A stretch of DNA of 64,000 nucleotides from Cupriavidus taiwanensis LMG 19424 (GTDB lineage Bacteria; Pseudomonadota; Gammaproteobacteria; Burkholderiales; Burkholderiaceae): NCBI RefSeq assembly GCF_000069785.1, contig NC_010530.1, forward strand, positions 304,001 through 368,000. The letters run 5' to 3'. The notes under the pieces were generated by a model. The model searched no databases. It was not told the DNA's origin and worked only from the letters and a program-made list of their open reading frames with translations. Positions 35,217 through 43,384 of this stretch are shown one piece after another; position 1 is the first letter of the stretch, and the number at the start of each line of letters is the position of its first letter. A program made the translations under genes and the position numbers.

Positions 35217-36002
35217 TCAGCAGCCGTGGCGCGTGACGCTTGCGTCCGGCAGCGATACGGCCAGCGCCGCCCGGAAGGCTGCCCCGACCTCCAGGTCCAC
35301 ACAGGTCCACCCTGACAAGGCGGTGCCATGGTGCGAAGCCCGCCAGCGGCCCGCGCCGCGGCCCCGGTCGTCTTCCGTCGTGTACGCGGTGGGATCGGCC
35401 GCCAGGCCGGTGCCGAGCGCCTTCAGTAGTGCCTCCTTGCGCGTCCACAGGCTTAGCAGGGCGTCGGCCGAACCGGTCCGCGCGCGCGCGAGTGCCTGCG
35501 CTTCCTGCGCCGAAAATATGCCGCGTCCAAGTCCGGGGACGTCATGTCCGCCGCCACGCCGTTCCACATCCACGCCGAGGCAGCAATCCAGGGCAAACGC
35601 CAGCAGCGCCGTGCCGTCGGTCTGAGACACGCTGAATGCCAGCCCTGCTTGCGGCCATTGCAGCACCGGCTTGCCGAATGCCGTAACGGCAAAGCGCAGC
35701 GCTTCGGGCTGGCAGCGCAGATAGCCGCCGATCAGCCAGCGCAGCAGACCGCGCCGCGCGATATAGGCATTGCAGTGCCTGGGGTGCCGGTAGGCCAGGG
35801 CGCGCGCGCGCTCGTCCGGCGCAAGCGTTTGGGCCAGCCGCGCGCACGCCGGATTGACCTGCGCGTCATCCAGCATCCATACCTGTACGGCGCCGTCCGG
35901 CAACGCCAGCCGCTGCGGTTCGGGCAGTACCAGCGGCGCGGCAGCTTGCGCGTGCCGTGCGGCCAGGCCGTCATGCTGCATGCCAGGCACGGTCCGAGGC
36001 AT
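35217..36002 (-). CDS. 4'-phosphopantetheinyl transferase (Sfp type)
   Basis: A 261-residue enzyme that moves the phosphopantetheine arm of CoA onto a carrier-protein Ser. The Sfp-type signatures are clear: the Mg-binding LGVDVERRG (about 150) and LWTRKEALLKALGTGL (about 200). FSVSQTDGTALLAFA stands at the expected FNxSH-like strand. The start ATG 36002 overlaps the stop of the upstream A-T-TE gene as ATGA, so the two are coupled. The obvious client is the carrier domain of that neighbour. The frame remains open far upstream, but that part is antisense-like noise inside the A-T-TE gene. Confidence 0.9.
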   Translation of the reverse strand: MPRTVPGMQHDGLAARHAQAAAPLVLPEPQRLALPDGAVQVWMLDDAQVNPACARLAQTLAPDERARALAYRHPRHCNAYIARRGLLRWLIGGYLRCQPEALRFAVTAFGKPVLQWPQAGLAFSVSQTDGTALLAFALDCCLGVDVERRGGGHDVPGLGRGIFSAQEAQALARARTGSADALLSLWTRKEALLKALGTGLAADPTAYTTEDDRGRGAGRWRASHHGTALSGWTCVDLEVGAAFRAALAVSLPDASVTRHGC

Positions 36003-39000
36003 CACGCGTGCGCAAGCCCCTCGTCCAGGATCGCCGCCACCGCCTGCAGGTTCGGTTCTTGGACCAGGTCGAAATGGCTGCAAGGCACCTCCGCAATGGT
36101 CAGGCCGCCGAGCGCGACGCGCCGCCACAGCGACAGCGGGTCGCCGCGCTGCTGCTGCCGGATGGCGGCGCGCAGGTAGAGCACCGGGCCGGCGTGATAC
36201 GGCCGCGGCCGATAGGTCGTCATGGCGCGGCCCATGGTTTCGCGCACCAGCCGCAGCGCCGGCGGCAGCGATTCGGTAAAGGCATCGGGCCGGCATGTGA
36301 TGCGGTCGCGGCGCATGCCCACGCCTTCGGCGGCGCGGCGCAGTGCGTACCGCAGGTAGCGCAGGCGCTGTGCCGCCGTCACCGCGCGCAGCTTGCGCAA
36401 CTGCCAGGCGGGATAGTTCCAGCAGTAGCGCATCCAGGTGCGCCATGGCAGGAAATGCTCGCAGACATAGGTGTCGAGCAGGCACAGCAGCTCGACGCGC
36501 TCACCCGCGCGGGACAGTTGTTGCGCCATCTCGTACGCGACCAGCCCGCCGAAGGAGTAGCCGGCCAGCGCGTACGGGCCGCTCGGCTGCAAGCTGCGTA
36601 TCTGTTCGATGTAGCTGGCCGCCATATCCTCGACGCGCCGCTGGGTCGGCTGTTCGCCGTCGAGGCCGCGTGCCTGCAGGCCGTAGACCGGGCGCGAAGT
36701 CCGCAGCGCATTGACCATGCCCCAGCACTCCATCACCGAGCCGCTCGCGCCATGCACCAGGAACAGCGGCGAGCCGGTGCCGCCGCGTATGGGCACCAGG
36801 TTGGGCGAAGGCCGCGGACACGCGGCCTCTTCGATCGCCGCGGCCAGGCCCGCAATGGTGGGCGCGAACAGCATCGTGGCCAGTGGAATCGTGCGTCCGG
36901 TGGATTGGTGCACGTCGGCCAGCAGGCGTGCGGCCAGCAGCGAATGTCCGCCGAGGTCGAAGAAATTGTCGTCGCGGCCGATCGGGGCGAAATCGAACAG
37001 TCGTTCCCACAGGGCCTGCAAATGGCGCTCCAGTTGCTCACGCGATGCGCCGGGGGCGGGCAATTCGCGCGCGGCCAGGTTCAGCGCCGGATGATGGCGG
37101 ATGGCGTCGAGGCAGCCGGGATTGCGCAACGCCGCGGCATTGCCCACCGGCAGGCCGTTGACGGCATTGCGTGCTGCCGCTTCGGAGAGTTTGCCGTTAT
37201 GCGTGGCCGGCAGCTCGGGTACGGCTAGGATGCGGTCGGGCACATGCGTGGGCGAGGCGCGGCGCGCCAGGTCGCGGCGCACGCGGGCGGCCAGCGCGCC
37301 GGTCAGCGCGACGCCATCCTGCAGGACCAGCAGCAGCACCATGCGCTGGTCGTACCGCTCAGCGTGGGTGCGGTCGGGCGGTGCCGTGTGCGCGCGCTGC
37401 TCGACCACCATCGCCTCGCGGATCTCCGGGATATCGCGCAGCACCCGGTAGATCTCGCCCGGTCCGACATTGACGCCGCGGACATTGAGCACGCCGTCGG
37501 AGCGGCCATGCAGCCGCGCCGTCCCTTCGGGCGGGAATTCGATCCGGTCGCCGTGGGTCCACACCCCCGCGTTGGCCGAGAAGTAGGCCTTGTGGAAGCC
37601 CTTGCCGTCCACGTCGCCATAGAAGCCGAGCGGACGCGACGGGAACGGGTTCGCGCACACCAGATCGCCGATCCCGCTGGTGGGCGCGCCGTGTTCCCAC
37701 GCCTGCACATCGAGCGCCAGGCTCTTGCATTGGGCTTCACCCGCATAGACCGGCAGGTTCGGGTTGCCCAGCACAAAGCAGCCGAGGATGTCGGTGCCGC
37801 CGCAGATCGACTGCAGCGGCAGCGGCTTGACGTGATCGCGCACCCATTCGAACTGCGCGTCGAACAGCACCGATCCGGTCGACATCATCGCGCGCAGGGC
37901 GCCCAGGTCGAACTGCTGGCCGGGCACCAGTCCCGCGTCCTCGCACATCTTCAGGTAGGCGGGACTGGTGCCGAACACCGTGACACGCTCGTCCGCGACC
38001 AGCCGCCACAATGCGTCGACCGTGGCGATCGGGCCGTCATAGGTGACGATCTCCACCCCCGAGGCCAGCGACGACAGCTGCCAGTTCCACATCATCCACG
38101 CACAGGTGGTATGGAAATACAGGCGATCGCCGGGCCGGAGATCGGAGTGCAGGCGGTGCTCCTTCAGGTGCTCCAGCAGGCTGCCGCCGGCGCCGTGCAC
38201 GATGCACTTGGGCTTGCCGGTGGTGCCGGACGAAAACATGATGAAGAGCGGATGGTTGAACGGAAAGCGACGCCAGGCAAAGTGCCCGGCGTCGCCGCGG
38301 CGGATCAGTTCGCCCAGCGCATGGACGGGCTGGCCGACGGTGGCCGGCAATACACCGTCGTCGAGCTGGACGATGCCCTCCAGAGACGGCAGCGCGGCCG
38401 CCAGGCCGGCGACGTTGTCCGCCAGCGAGAGGCCGGTGTCGAAGGGGCGCTGCGCGGTATGGGCAAGCAGCAGCCGCGGCGCCAGTGGCGCGAAGCGATC
38501 GAGCAGGGTCTCGACGCTCATCTCGGCCGCTGCGGTCGACAGCGTTGCGCCGAGCGCGGTCACGGCCAGTGCCGCAACCACGGCTTGCGCGTCGTTGCGC
38601 ATCACCGCGACCACGCGATCCCCTTCGCGCAGACCCAGTTGCGACAAGGCATGTGCCGCGCGCGCGACGCGGTCGCGCAGCTCGCCGCGGGTCAGCCGTT
38701 CGCGCCGGCCATCGGCGTGGCAGGCGGTCAGCGCCGGTGCGTCGGGCCCCGCAACCTCCAGCCCGAGCAGGTTTTCAGCATAGTTCAGCAGCACGTTCGG
38801 GAAGAAGCGGGCATGCTCGCAGTCGTCGCCGACGCAGACCGGCTCGGGGCTGCCCGACCACGCCAGCCCCTGCGACCACTGCAGGAAGCAGCGCCAGAAT
38901 GTCCGGTATTCCCGTACCGAGAAATCGTGCAGCGCGCCGTAGCGGTGGAAGGACTGCCCGGTGCTCGCCTGCAGGGCCGCCGTGAACGCGGTCATCTGCG

Positions 39001-39097
39001 ACGCCACGGCGCGCTCGGGCGAGCTGCTGTAGATTGGAGTGCGACCCTGGTTGACGCTCGGGCAGAACGAGGCGTCCAACAAATAAAATCGATCCAT
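36002..39097 (-). CDS. Single-module adenylation-carrier-thioesterase protein (acetoacetyl-CoA synthetase-like A domain)
   Basis: A 1031-residue, three-domain protein. The A domain (about 1-640) has AMP-binding FIMFSSGTTGKPKC and resembles acetoacetyl-CoA synthetases in layout (SICGGTDILGCFVLGNPNLP, then VCANPFPSRPLGFYGD), not amino-acid NRPS domains. A carrier domain (about 665-745) holds DDNFFDLGGHSLLAARL, with Ser about 718 as the phosphopantetheine site. A type I thioesterase follows (about 765-1031) with the nucleophile in AGYSFGGLVAYEMA and His in CSHFDLV. There is no condensation or ketosynthase domain. AGGAGC precedes ATG 39097. It is coupled to a PPTase. It probably activates, tethers and releases or dimerises a small acid; the product is unknown. 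Confidence 0.9.
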   Translation of the reverse strand: MDRFYLLDASFCPSVNQGRTPIYSSSPERAVASQMTAFTAALQASTGQSFHRYGALHDFSVREYRTFWRCFLQWSQGLAWSGSPEPVCVGDDCEHARFFPNVLLNYAENLLGLEVAGPDAPALTACHADGRRERLTRGELRDRVARAAHALSQLGLREGDRVVAVMRNDAQAVVAALAVTALGATLSTAAAEMSVETLLDRFAPLAPRLLLAHTAQRPFDTGLSLADNVAGLAAALPSLEGIVQLDDGVLPATVGQPVHALGELIRRGDAGHFAWRRFPFNHPLFIMFSSGTTGKPKCIVHGAGGSLLEHLKEHRLHSDLRPGDRLYFHTTCAWMMWNWQLSSLASGVEIVTYDGPIATVDALWRLVADERVTVFGTSPAYLKMCEDAGLVPGQQFDLGALRAMMSTGSVLFDAQFEWVRDHVKPLPLQSICGGTDILGCFVLGNPNLPVYAGEAQCKSLALDVQAWEHGAPTSGIGDLVCANPFPSRPLGFYGDVDGKGFHKAYFSANAGVWTHGDRIEFPPEGTARLHGRSDGVLNVRGVNVGPGEIYRVLRDIPEIREAMVVEQRAHTAPPDRTHAERYDQRMVLLLVLQDGVALTGALAARVRRDLARRASPTHVPDRILAVPELPATHNGKLSEAAARNAVNGLPVGNAAALRNPGCLDAIRHHPALNLAARELPAPGASREQLERHLQALWERLFDFAPIGRDDNFFDLGGHSLLAARLLADVHQSTGRTIPLATMLFAPTIAGLAAAIEEAACPRPSPNLVPIRGGTGSPLFLVHGASGSVMECWGMVNALRTSRPVYGLQARGLDGEQPTQRRVEDMAASYIEQIRSLQPSGPYALAGYSFGGLVAYEMAQQLSRAGERVELLCLLDTYVCEHFLPWRTWMRYCWNYPAWQLRKLRAVTAAQRLRYLRYALRRAAEGVGMRRDRITCRPDAFTESLPPALRLVRETMGRAMTTYRPRPYHAGPVLYLRAAIRQQQRGDPLSLWRRVALGGLTIAEVPCSHFDLVQEPNLQAVAAILDEGLAHA

Positions 39098-39342
39098 CCG
39101 ATGCTCCTGAGAGACCGGTGCACGCCGTTCGAAGTGACGGCGTGTTCATGGGGTCGAGATTAATGCCTGCCAGAATCTGGTCTGTGCGTCATCGCACGCA
39201 TGTCTGGCAGACCACCGTGGCCAAGACGCCGCGCTGTGCCGCGCGGCGTGATGAAATCGACGCGGGCAGCGCGGGGACGCCGCCCCGCCATGGGTCTCGC
39301 CAGTGCCGGCAAGCGTTTTTGACCCTGTGGTAAGGTGGGCGA

Positions 39343-39843
39343 ATGGTTTCAGGAAACAGCCATGGGCGAGGCGCAAGCGCCACCCATGGGGTGCCAGGAG
39401 AGTCATGCAGCGTGAGTAACGGGAAGGAAGCGCCGCGGCGCGCACGCCGGGCCGACCAGGTCTCCCTCAGCCGGGCCTTGCGCCTGAGCGTGCCCGCGGA
39501 AGCCAGGCCCGCCCCGGTCAACCGCAGGGACTGGCTGCGGCAGCGCAAGGAGGCCTTGCAGGCGGAACGTGCCGCGGCCAGGCAAAGGCGCAACCTGCTG
39601 CGGGCCGAGATCCTCTCGGCCGCGCAGGACATTGCCCGCGAAGAACGCACCGCCGCGCGCCTGGAGTCGGAGCGCCTGAAGGCCGAAGCGAAGGCCGAGC
39701 GCACGTACGCGCGCGAAGACGAGCGCGCCGCTGCCAGGTTCGAGCGCGGCCAAGCGAAGCGCACGGCTTCCAAAGGGAAAACGCTGGCCAGGGAAAAAAG
39801 CAAGCTGGTCTCTTACGCCGACCTGCTGCGGATGGGCAAGTGA
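39343..39843 (+). CDS. Hypothetical charged, coiled-coil protein
   Basis: No family recognised. The 166-residue product is dominated from about residue 60 to 160 by Arg, Lys, Glu and Ala in a pattern that predicts a long helix or coiled coil (ALQAERAAARQRRNLLRAEI and ARLESERLKAEAKAERTYAR). The first 55 residues look disordered. AAGGTGG lies five bases before ATG 39343, which supports a real gene. No signal peptide or membrane segment is present. The opposite strand also has a long open frame here, but its composition is not protein-like. Convergent with the next gene, 41 bases away, with GC-rich hairpins between. Confidence 0.55.
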   Translation: MVSGNSHGRGASATHGVPGESCSVSNGKEAPRRARRADQVSLSRALRLSVPAEARPAPVNRRDWLRQRKEALQAERAAARQRRNLLRAEILSAAQDIAREERTAARLESERLKAEAKAERTYAREDERAAARFERGQAKRTASKGKTLAREKSKLVSYADLLRMGK

Positions 39844-39884
39844 GCGCGCCGGCGCTCGCAATCGCCGGCGCCTGCCGGCGCTGA

Positions 39885-40382
39885 CTAGCGGATCCTGTCG
39901 AAGCCGCTGGCGGCCCAGCGCTCGGCGCTGTCGCGCGTCAGGCGGAAGTCGGGCCGCACCTTGATGGTGGCCAGCACCTCGCCAAAGGCATCCTCGGCCG
40001 TGAGCGTGCCGAAGGGCTCGAACTCGTCGGGCGTGATGGCGAGTTTCACGGTCACGCTGCCGGCTTCGGCCTCGATGCTGACCTGCTTGTTCAGTTGCGC
40101 GTGCAGCTGCTGCTCGTGGCGCCGGATCACTTCCGAGGCGGTCTTGACCAGGGTCTGGTGCGCGGTCGCATCCAGCGGCTTGGGGTCCACCTTGTTGCGG
40201 CCCATGGTCCAGGGCCCGACCAGCGCCGGCTCGGCGCTGCCGTCGCGGATCATCTCCACCGCCCAGCCTTCTCCGTCCTCGTTCTTGATCACGCGGGCGG
40301 TCCAGCCCTTGTCGCGCCACAGGCGCGGTTCGTGGATGGCTGGGACTTCGTGCCCGGGCAGCGCGTCTTCGGTGTGTGGCAT
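39885..40382 (-). CDS. Conserved-looking hypothetical protein
   Basis: A 165-residue soluble protein without signal peptide or membrane helices. I do not recognise a named domain. Protein-like features include WRDKGWTARVIKNEDGEGWA near the N-terminus, GPWTMGRNKVDPKPLDATAH, and VSIEAEAGSVTVKLAITPDE in the second half. The mix of alternating hydrophobic strands and acidic turns suggests an alpha-beta fold. ATG 40382 was preferred to a TTG one codon upstream. It lies 82 bases downstream of the AraC-acetamidase fusion on the same strand and could be in its transcript, but no functional link is visible. Confidence 0.65.
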   Translation of the reverse strand: MPHTEDALPGHEVPAIHEPRLWRDKGWTARVIKNEDGEGWAVEMIRDGSAEPALVGPWTMGRNKVDPKPLDATAHQTLVKTASEVIRRHEQQLHAQLNKQVSIEAEAGSVTVKLAITPDEFEPFGTLTAEDAFGEVLATIKVRPDFRLTRDSAERWAASGFDRIR

Positions 40383-40464
40383 CAATCTCGTGGTACGGGT
40401 CGGGGAACCCGCGAGAATACTATAGGGCCCGGCAGCAGGCCCGCGCGCCCTCCGCCGCAGACCC

Positions 40465-42876
40465 TCACGACCGCGTAAATAATGCCTTCCTGATGATGGC
40501 GTGGACGCCCCAGTTGCCGTTGACCACCTGCGTGATGCCGAAATCCACCGCCACCGAGATCAGCGTGACCGCCTCGTCCTCGCTCAGCCCCTTGACGGTC
40601 ATCAGGAAGCGGCGCGTCTTGCGGAAGGCATCGCGCATGGCGTCGTCCAGCGTGGACTTCAGGTAGATGTGGCTTTGCGCCATCTGGCCCAGCTCGGTCA
40701 GGTGGTTGGGCGAGCTGAAGCCATGCAGGATCCATTCGTCGGCGGTCTCCACCAGCGGATAGCTCAGGTCCGCGAACGGCGCGCCGCGCTCGATCAGGGT
40801 GCTCTTGTGCAGGATCAGCTGGAAGTCGCCGGTCAGCGAGCATTCGATGGCGGTGCCGCACAGTTCGGAATCGCCCTGCGAGGCATGTGGATCGCCGATC
40901 GACAGCAGCGCGCCCGGCACCGCCACTTTCAGGTAGACGCTGGCACCGCGCGTGACGCGCCAGTTGTCCAGGTTGCCGGCGAAGCTGGAGGGCGGGATCG
41001 AGTCGATCAGCCCGTCCTGCGCCGGCGCGACGGCGATCACGCCGAAGTGCGGACGGATTGGGATCTCGATATCGCGCAGCACGTCGTGGTTCTTGACGAT
41101 GGTGTCGTGGTCGACCGGAACGCCGGGATAGTCGATGGTGGGATGCAGCACGCCGAACGGATCGCGCTGCGGCGTCCAGCGGAAGCTGTAGACGGCGCGG
41201 GCGCAGCCGTCGGCGCGTTCGCAGTCGATCTCGAACACTGTCACCACCTCGCGCTCGCGCGGCTCGGTCAGCATGTCGCGGTAGTGGAAGCCCCACCACG
41301 TCGCGGCGTTGCTGCCGAAGGCGCGGCCGGCAAAGCGCGGGTTGGCGCACGGACGCGGGCGCACGTCGAGGATGCGCACCTCGAGCACGTCGCCGGGCAT
41401 GGCGCCGCGCACCGCGACCGGGCCGGTGCAGATATGCACGCCGAAACCCTCGCCGGCGCCGCGTCCGTAGACCGAGGCGTCGATGGGGCCGGCGCCGCGG
41501 CGGTCGACGTTCTTCTGCTCGGCGGTCCAGTGGAACACGCTTTCCGCGCCGGGGTCGCCGTCGATCATGCGCTCGCGGTCGTCCGAGGCATGCTGGGTCA
41601 GCGTTTCGATGGTGACGGTGTCGCCCGACATCACTTCCAGCACGGGCGGCAGCTCGTGGCTCAGGTAGCCCCAGTGCACGGTCTTGTCGGTGGCCTGCAG
41701 CCAGTGGTGCCGGCCTTCCGGGCGGGCCGCGTGCGAGCGGGCCTGGGTGATGGGCACAACGGACGGCGCGGGCAGCGCGCGTGCGCGCGCAATGTCGTTG
41801 GCCGGGGCGCGCTGCTGCGCGGGACCACGCCTGGCATCCGGCGGCAGCCCGCGCGACACGTTCAGCGGCGGGCGCTGCGCGGGCATGCCCACGGCCTGCT
41901 CGCGGTACGCGCGCGGCGAGATCCCGAACTGCTCGCGAAACGCGTGGCTGAAGTGCGAGGGATCGTTGAAGCCCCAGCGATAGCAGATGTCGGAGACCGA
42001 CAGCTTGTCGTACTGCGCATTGGCCAGGTCGGCGCGGCATCGTTCCAGCCGGCTGGTGCGCAGGTAGGCGGAAAAGCTGCTGCCGGATTTCTCGAACAGC
42101 TTCTGCAGGTAGCGGGCCGACATGTGTTCGTCGGCGGCGATGGCGGCGAGGCTCAGCTCGGGCTCGGCCAGGCGCGCATCGATGCGGCTGCAGACCCGCG
42201 CGAACACCGCCGCGCGCGACGGCGTCATGTCCGCCGGCGCGCTCGGCTGGTTGTCCGCCAGGGCCGCGCCCAGGCAGGCGACGATGGTGCTGTCGAAGGG
42301 CTGCACCGCGCGGTCGTCGGCGGACACCAGGGTGTCGATGCTGGCCGCCATGGACTGCAGCAGGCGCGCAAACAATTCCGCCGCATCGCCGCCCAGCACC
42401 AGCGCGGAGCGCGGCAATGGCGCGGTGATGCGCGCGTTCAGCAAGGCCTGGCCGATATGCACGGTCAACAGCCGGAACGCGGTGGTCAGCGCCACCTTGC
42501 GCGCCGCGTGTTCGGGCACGCAGACCACCTGGCCGGGACGCAGCGGCTCGCGCAGGTCCGGGCTGGCGAGGTGCGCTTCGCCCTCGGTCAGCATCAGCAG
42601 CATCAGGCCGCGGCCGTCACCGGCGGTGATCGCCAGTGTCTGCGGCACCGACGCGATGCAGGTCAGTCCGATGCCGGCGGGGGTGGTGCGCGACTGGATC
42701 GTGCCGTGCAGGGTGTGGTCGGCGCACAGGCTTTCGCACTGCAGGCGCGCGGCCCTGAGTTCGTCGCGCCATGCGGCGCCGCGCCGGTTGCGCGGATACG
42801 CTTCGGTGGAAAAACGCTGCAGATGCAATGGTGCCTCCCTGGCGTCTGACTGCCACAGCGCAGGCGCGGCGGACAT
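40465..42876 (-). CDS. Fusion of AraC-family regulator and acetamidase/formamidase
   Basis: One uninterrupted 803-residue frame joins two normally separate proteins. Residues about 15-200 form an AraC-type ligand-binding region (AraC_binding_2-like). Residues about 220-325 form the double HTH: LSLAAIAADEHMSARYLQKL and ISDICYRWGFND-like SDICYRWGFNDPSHFSHAFR. After a linker rich in Pro, Arg and Ala, residues about 392-803 are an FmdA/AmdA-type amidase, with TDKTVHWGYLSHELPPVLEV, the metal/substrate motif LLSIGDPHASQGDSE and the C-terminal AVDFGITQVVNGNWG. Both halves keep family motifs. The enzyme would hydrolyse a short amide to ammonia and acid. It is the last gene after an acetamidase and two XapX genes, so it may sense and process the same amide. 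Confidence 0.85.
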   Translation of the reverse strand: MSAAPALWQSDAREAPLHLQRFSTEAYPRNRRGAAWRDELRAARLQCESLCADHTLHGTIQSRTTPAGIGLTCIASVPQTLAITAGDGRGLMLLMLTEGEAHLASPDLREPLRPGQVVCVPEHAARKVALTTAFRLLTVHIGQALLNARITAPLPRSALVLGGDAAELFARLLQSMAASIDTLVSADDRAVQPFDSTIVACLGAALADNQPSAPADMTPSRAAVFARVCSRIDARLAEPELSLAAIAADEHMSARYLQKLFEKSGSSFSAYLRTSRLERCRADLANAQYDKLSVSDICYRWGFNDPSHFSHAFREQFGISPRAYREQAVGMPAQRPPLNVSRGLPPDARRGPAQQRAPANDIARARALPAPSVVPITQARSHAARPEGRHHWLQATDKTVHWGYLSHELPPVLEVMSGDTVTIETLTQHASDDRERMIDGDPGAESVFHWTAEQKNVDRRGAGPIDASVYGRGAGEGFGVHICTGPVAVRGAMPGDVLEVRILDVRPRPCANPRFAGRAFGSNAATWWGFHYRDMLTEPREREVVTVFEIDCERADGCARAVYSFRWTPQRDPFGVLHPTIDYPGVPVDHDTIVKNHDVLRDIEIPIRPHFGVIAVAPAQDGLIDSIPPSSFAGNLDNWRVTRGASVYLKVAVPGALLSIGDPHASQGDSELCGTAIECSLTGDFQLILHKSTLIERGAPFADLSYPLVETADEWILHGFSSPNHLTELGQMAQSHIYLKSTLDDAMRDAFRKTRRFLMTVKGLSEDEAVTLISVAVDFGITQVVNGNWGVHAIIRKALFTRS

Positions 42877-42925
42877 GGCGGTCCGCCGCGCTGCGCAACG
42901 TTGCTGGCGAAGGCCCGGCGATGCC

Positions 42926-43117
42926 TTAGCCGATCAGCAGCTGCCCCCGCATCGCGGCTACCAGGACAAAGCCGGCGAAGGTGCCGAAGATGGCGAAGAT
43001 GCCGCCCAGCACGTTCGGGGCCGGTATCGGCGCCCGTACCGCAGTGTAAAGAAGACCCGTCACCAGGCCAACGGCCGCGGCCTGCAGTTCAGTACTGCCC
43101 AATGCGATTTCCACCAT
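42926..43117 (-). CDS. XapX-domain small membrane protein, copy 2
   Basis: A 63-residue protein with two hydrophobic helices around the XapX signature APIPAPNVLGGIFAIFGTFA. XapX proteins are small inner-membrane proteins of unknown function, often near amidase or nitrogen-metabolism genes. ATG 43117 is supported by GGGGGA just upstream; an ATG at 43135 is also open. It follows the first XapX gene by 31 bases and precedes the AraC-acetamidase fusion. Confidence 0.8.
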   Translation of the reverse strand: MVEIALGSTELQAAAVGLVTGLLYTAVRAPIPAPNVLGGIFAIFGTFAGFVLVAAMRGQLLIG

Positions 43118-43148
43118 GTCATTCCCCCAACGCATGAGTTGCGGTGAT

Positions 43149-43358
43149 TCAGCGGCTTGCCGGCGGCCGCCCGAAGGCGATGGTCCGGCGCCACGCGTGC
43201 ACGATCAGGTAGCCGATGTACGTGAACAGGATCGCGCAGATCCCGCCGGTGACATTCGGCGCCGGAATCGGCAGGTTGAGCCAGGAATACAGCGTGCCGG
43301 TCACCAGCCCGACCACCAGCGCGACCAGTTCGTTGCGGCCTATGTAGACGTATTGCAT
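43149..43358 (-). CDS. XapX-domain small membrane protein, copy 1
   Basis: A 69-residue protein with two hydrophobic segments and the signature NLPIPAPNVTGGICAILFTY. It is clearly homologous to the neighbouring 63-residue protein but diverged, so an old tandem duplication is likely. GGAG lies seven bases before ATG 43358. It sits 26 bases after the acetamidase gene, which suggests co-expression with it. A role in amide or ammonia passage would be a guess. Confidence 0.82.
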   Translation of the reverse strand: MQYVYIGRNELVALVVGLVTGTLYSWLNLPIPAPNVTGGICAILFTYIGYLIVHAWRRTIAFGRPPASR

Positions 43359-43384
43359 GCGTGATCTCCGTGGAAGTTGCCGGC

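Noticed and set aside
37244..39163. 639-codon plus-strand frame opposite the A-T-TE gene
   Set aside because: The minus strand carries clear A, T and TE motifs; the plus frame has no recognisable domain and typical antisense composition.
39844..39884. GC-rich hairpins between the convergent hypothetical genes as a terminator
   Set aside because: Several GCCGGCGC-type stems are possible but none is followed by T residues, so no specific call is made.
40501..42849. 782-codon plus-strand frame opposite the AraC-acetamidase fusion
   Set aside because: Same reason: the minus frame has two intact families, and the plus frame is Arg/Gly/Val/His-rich without motifs.
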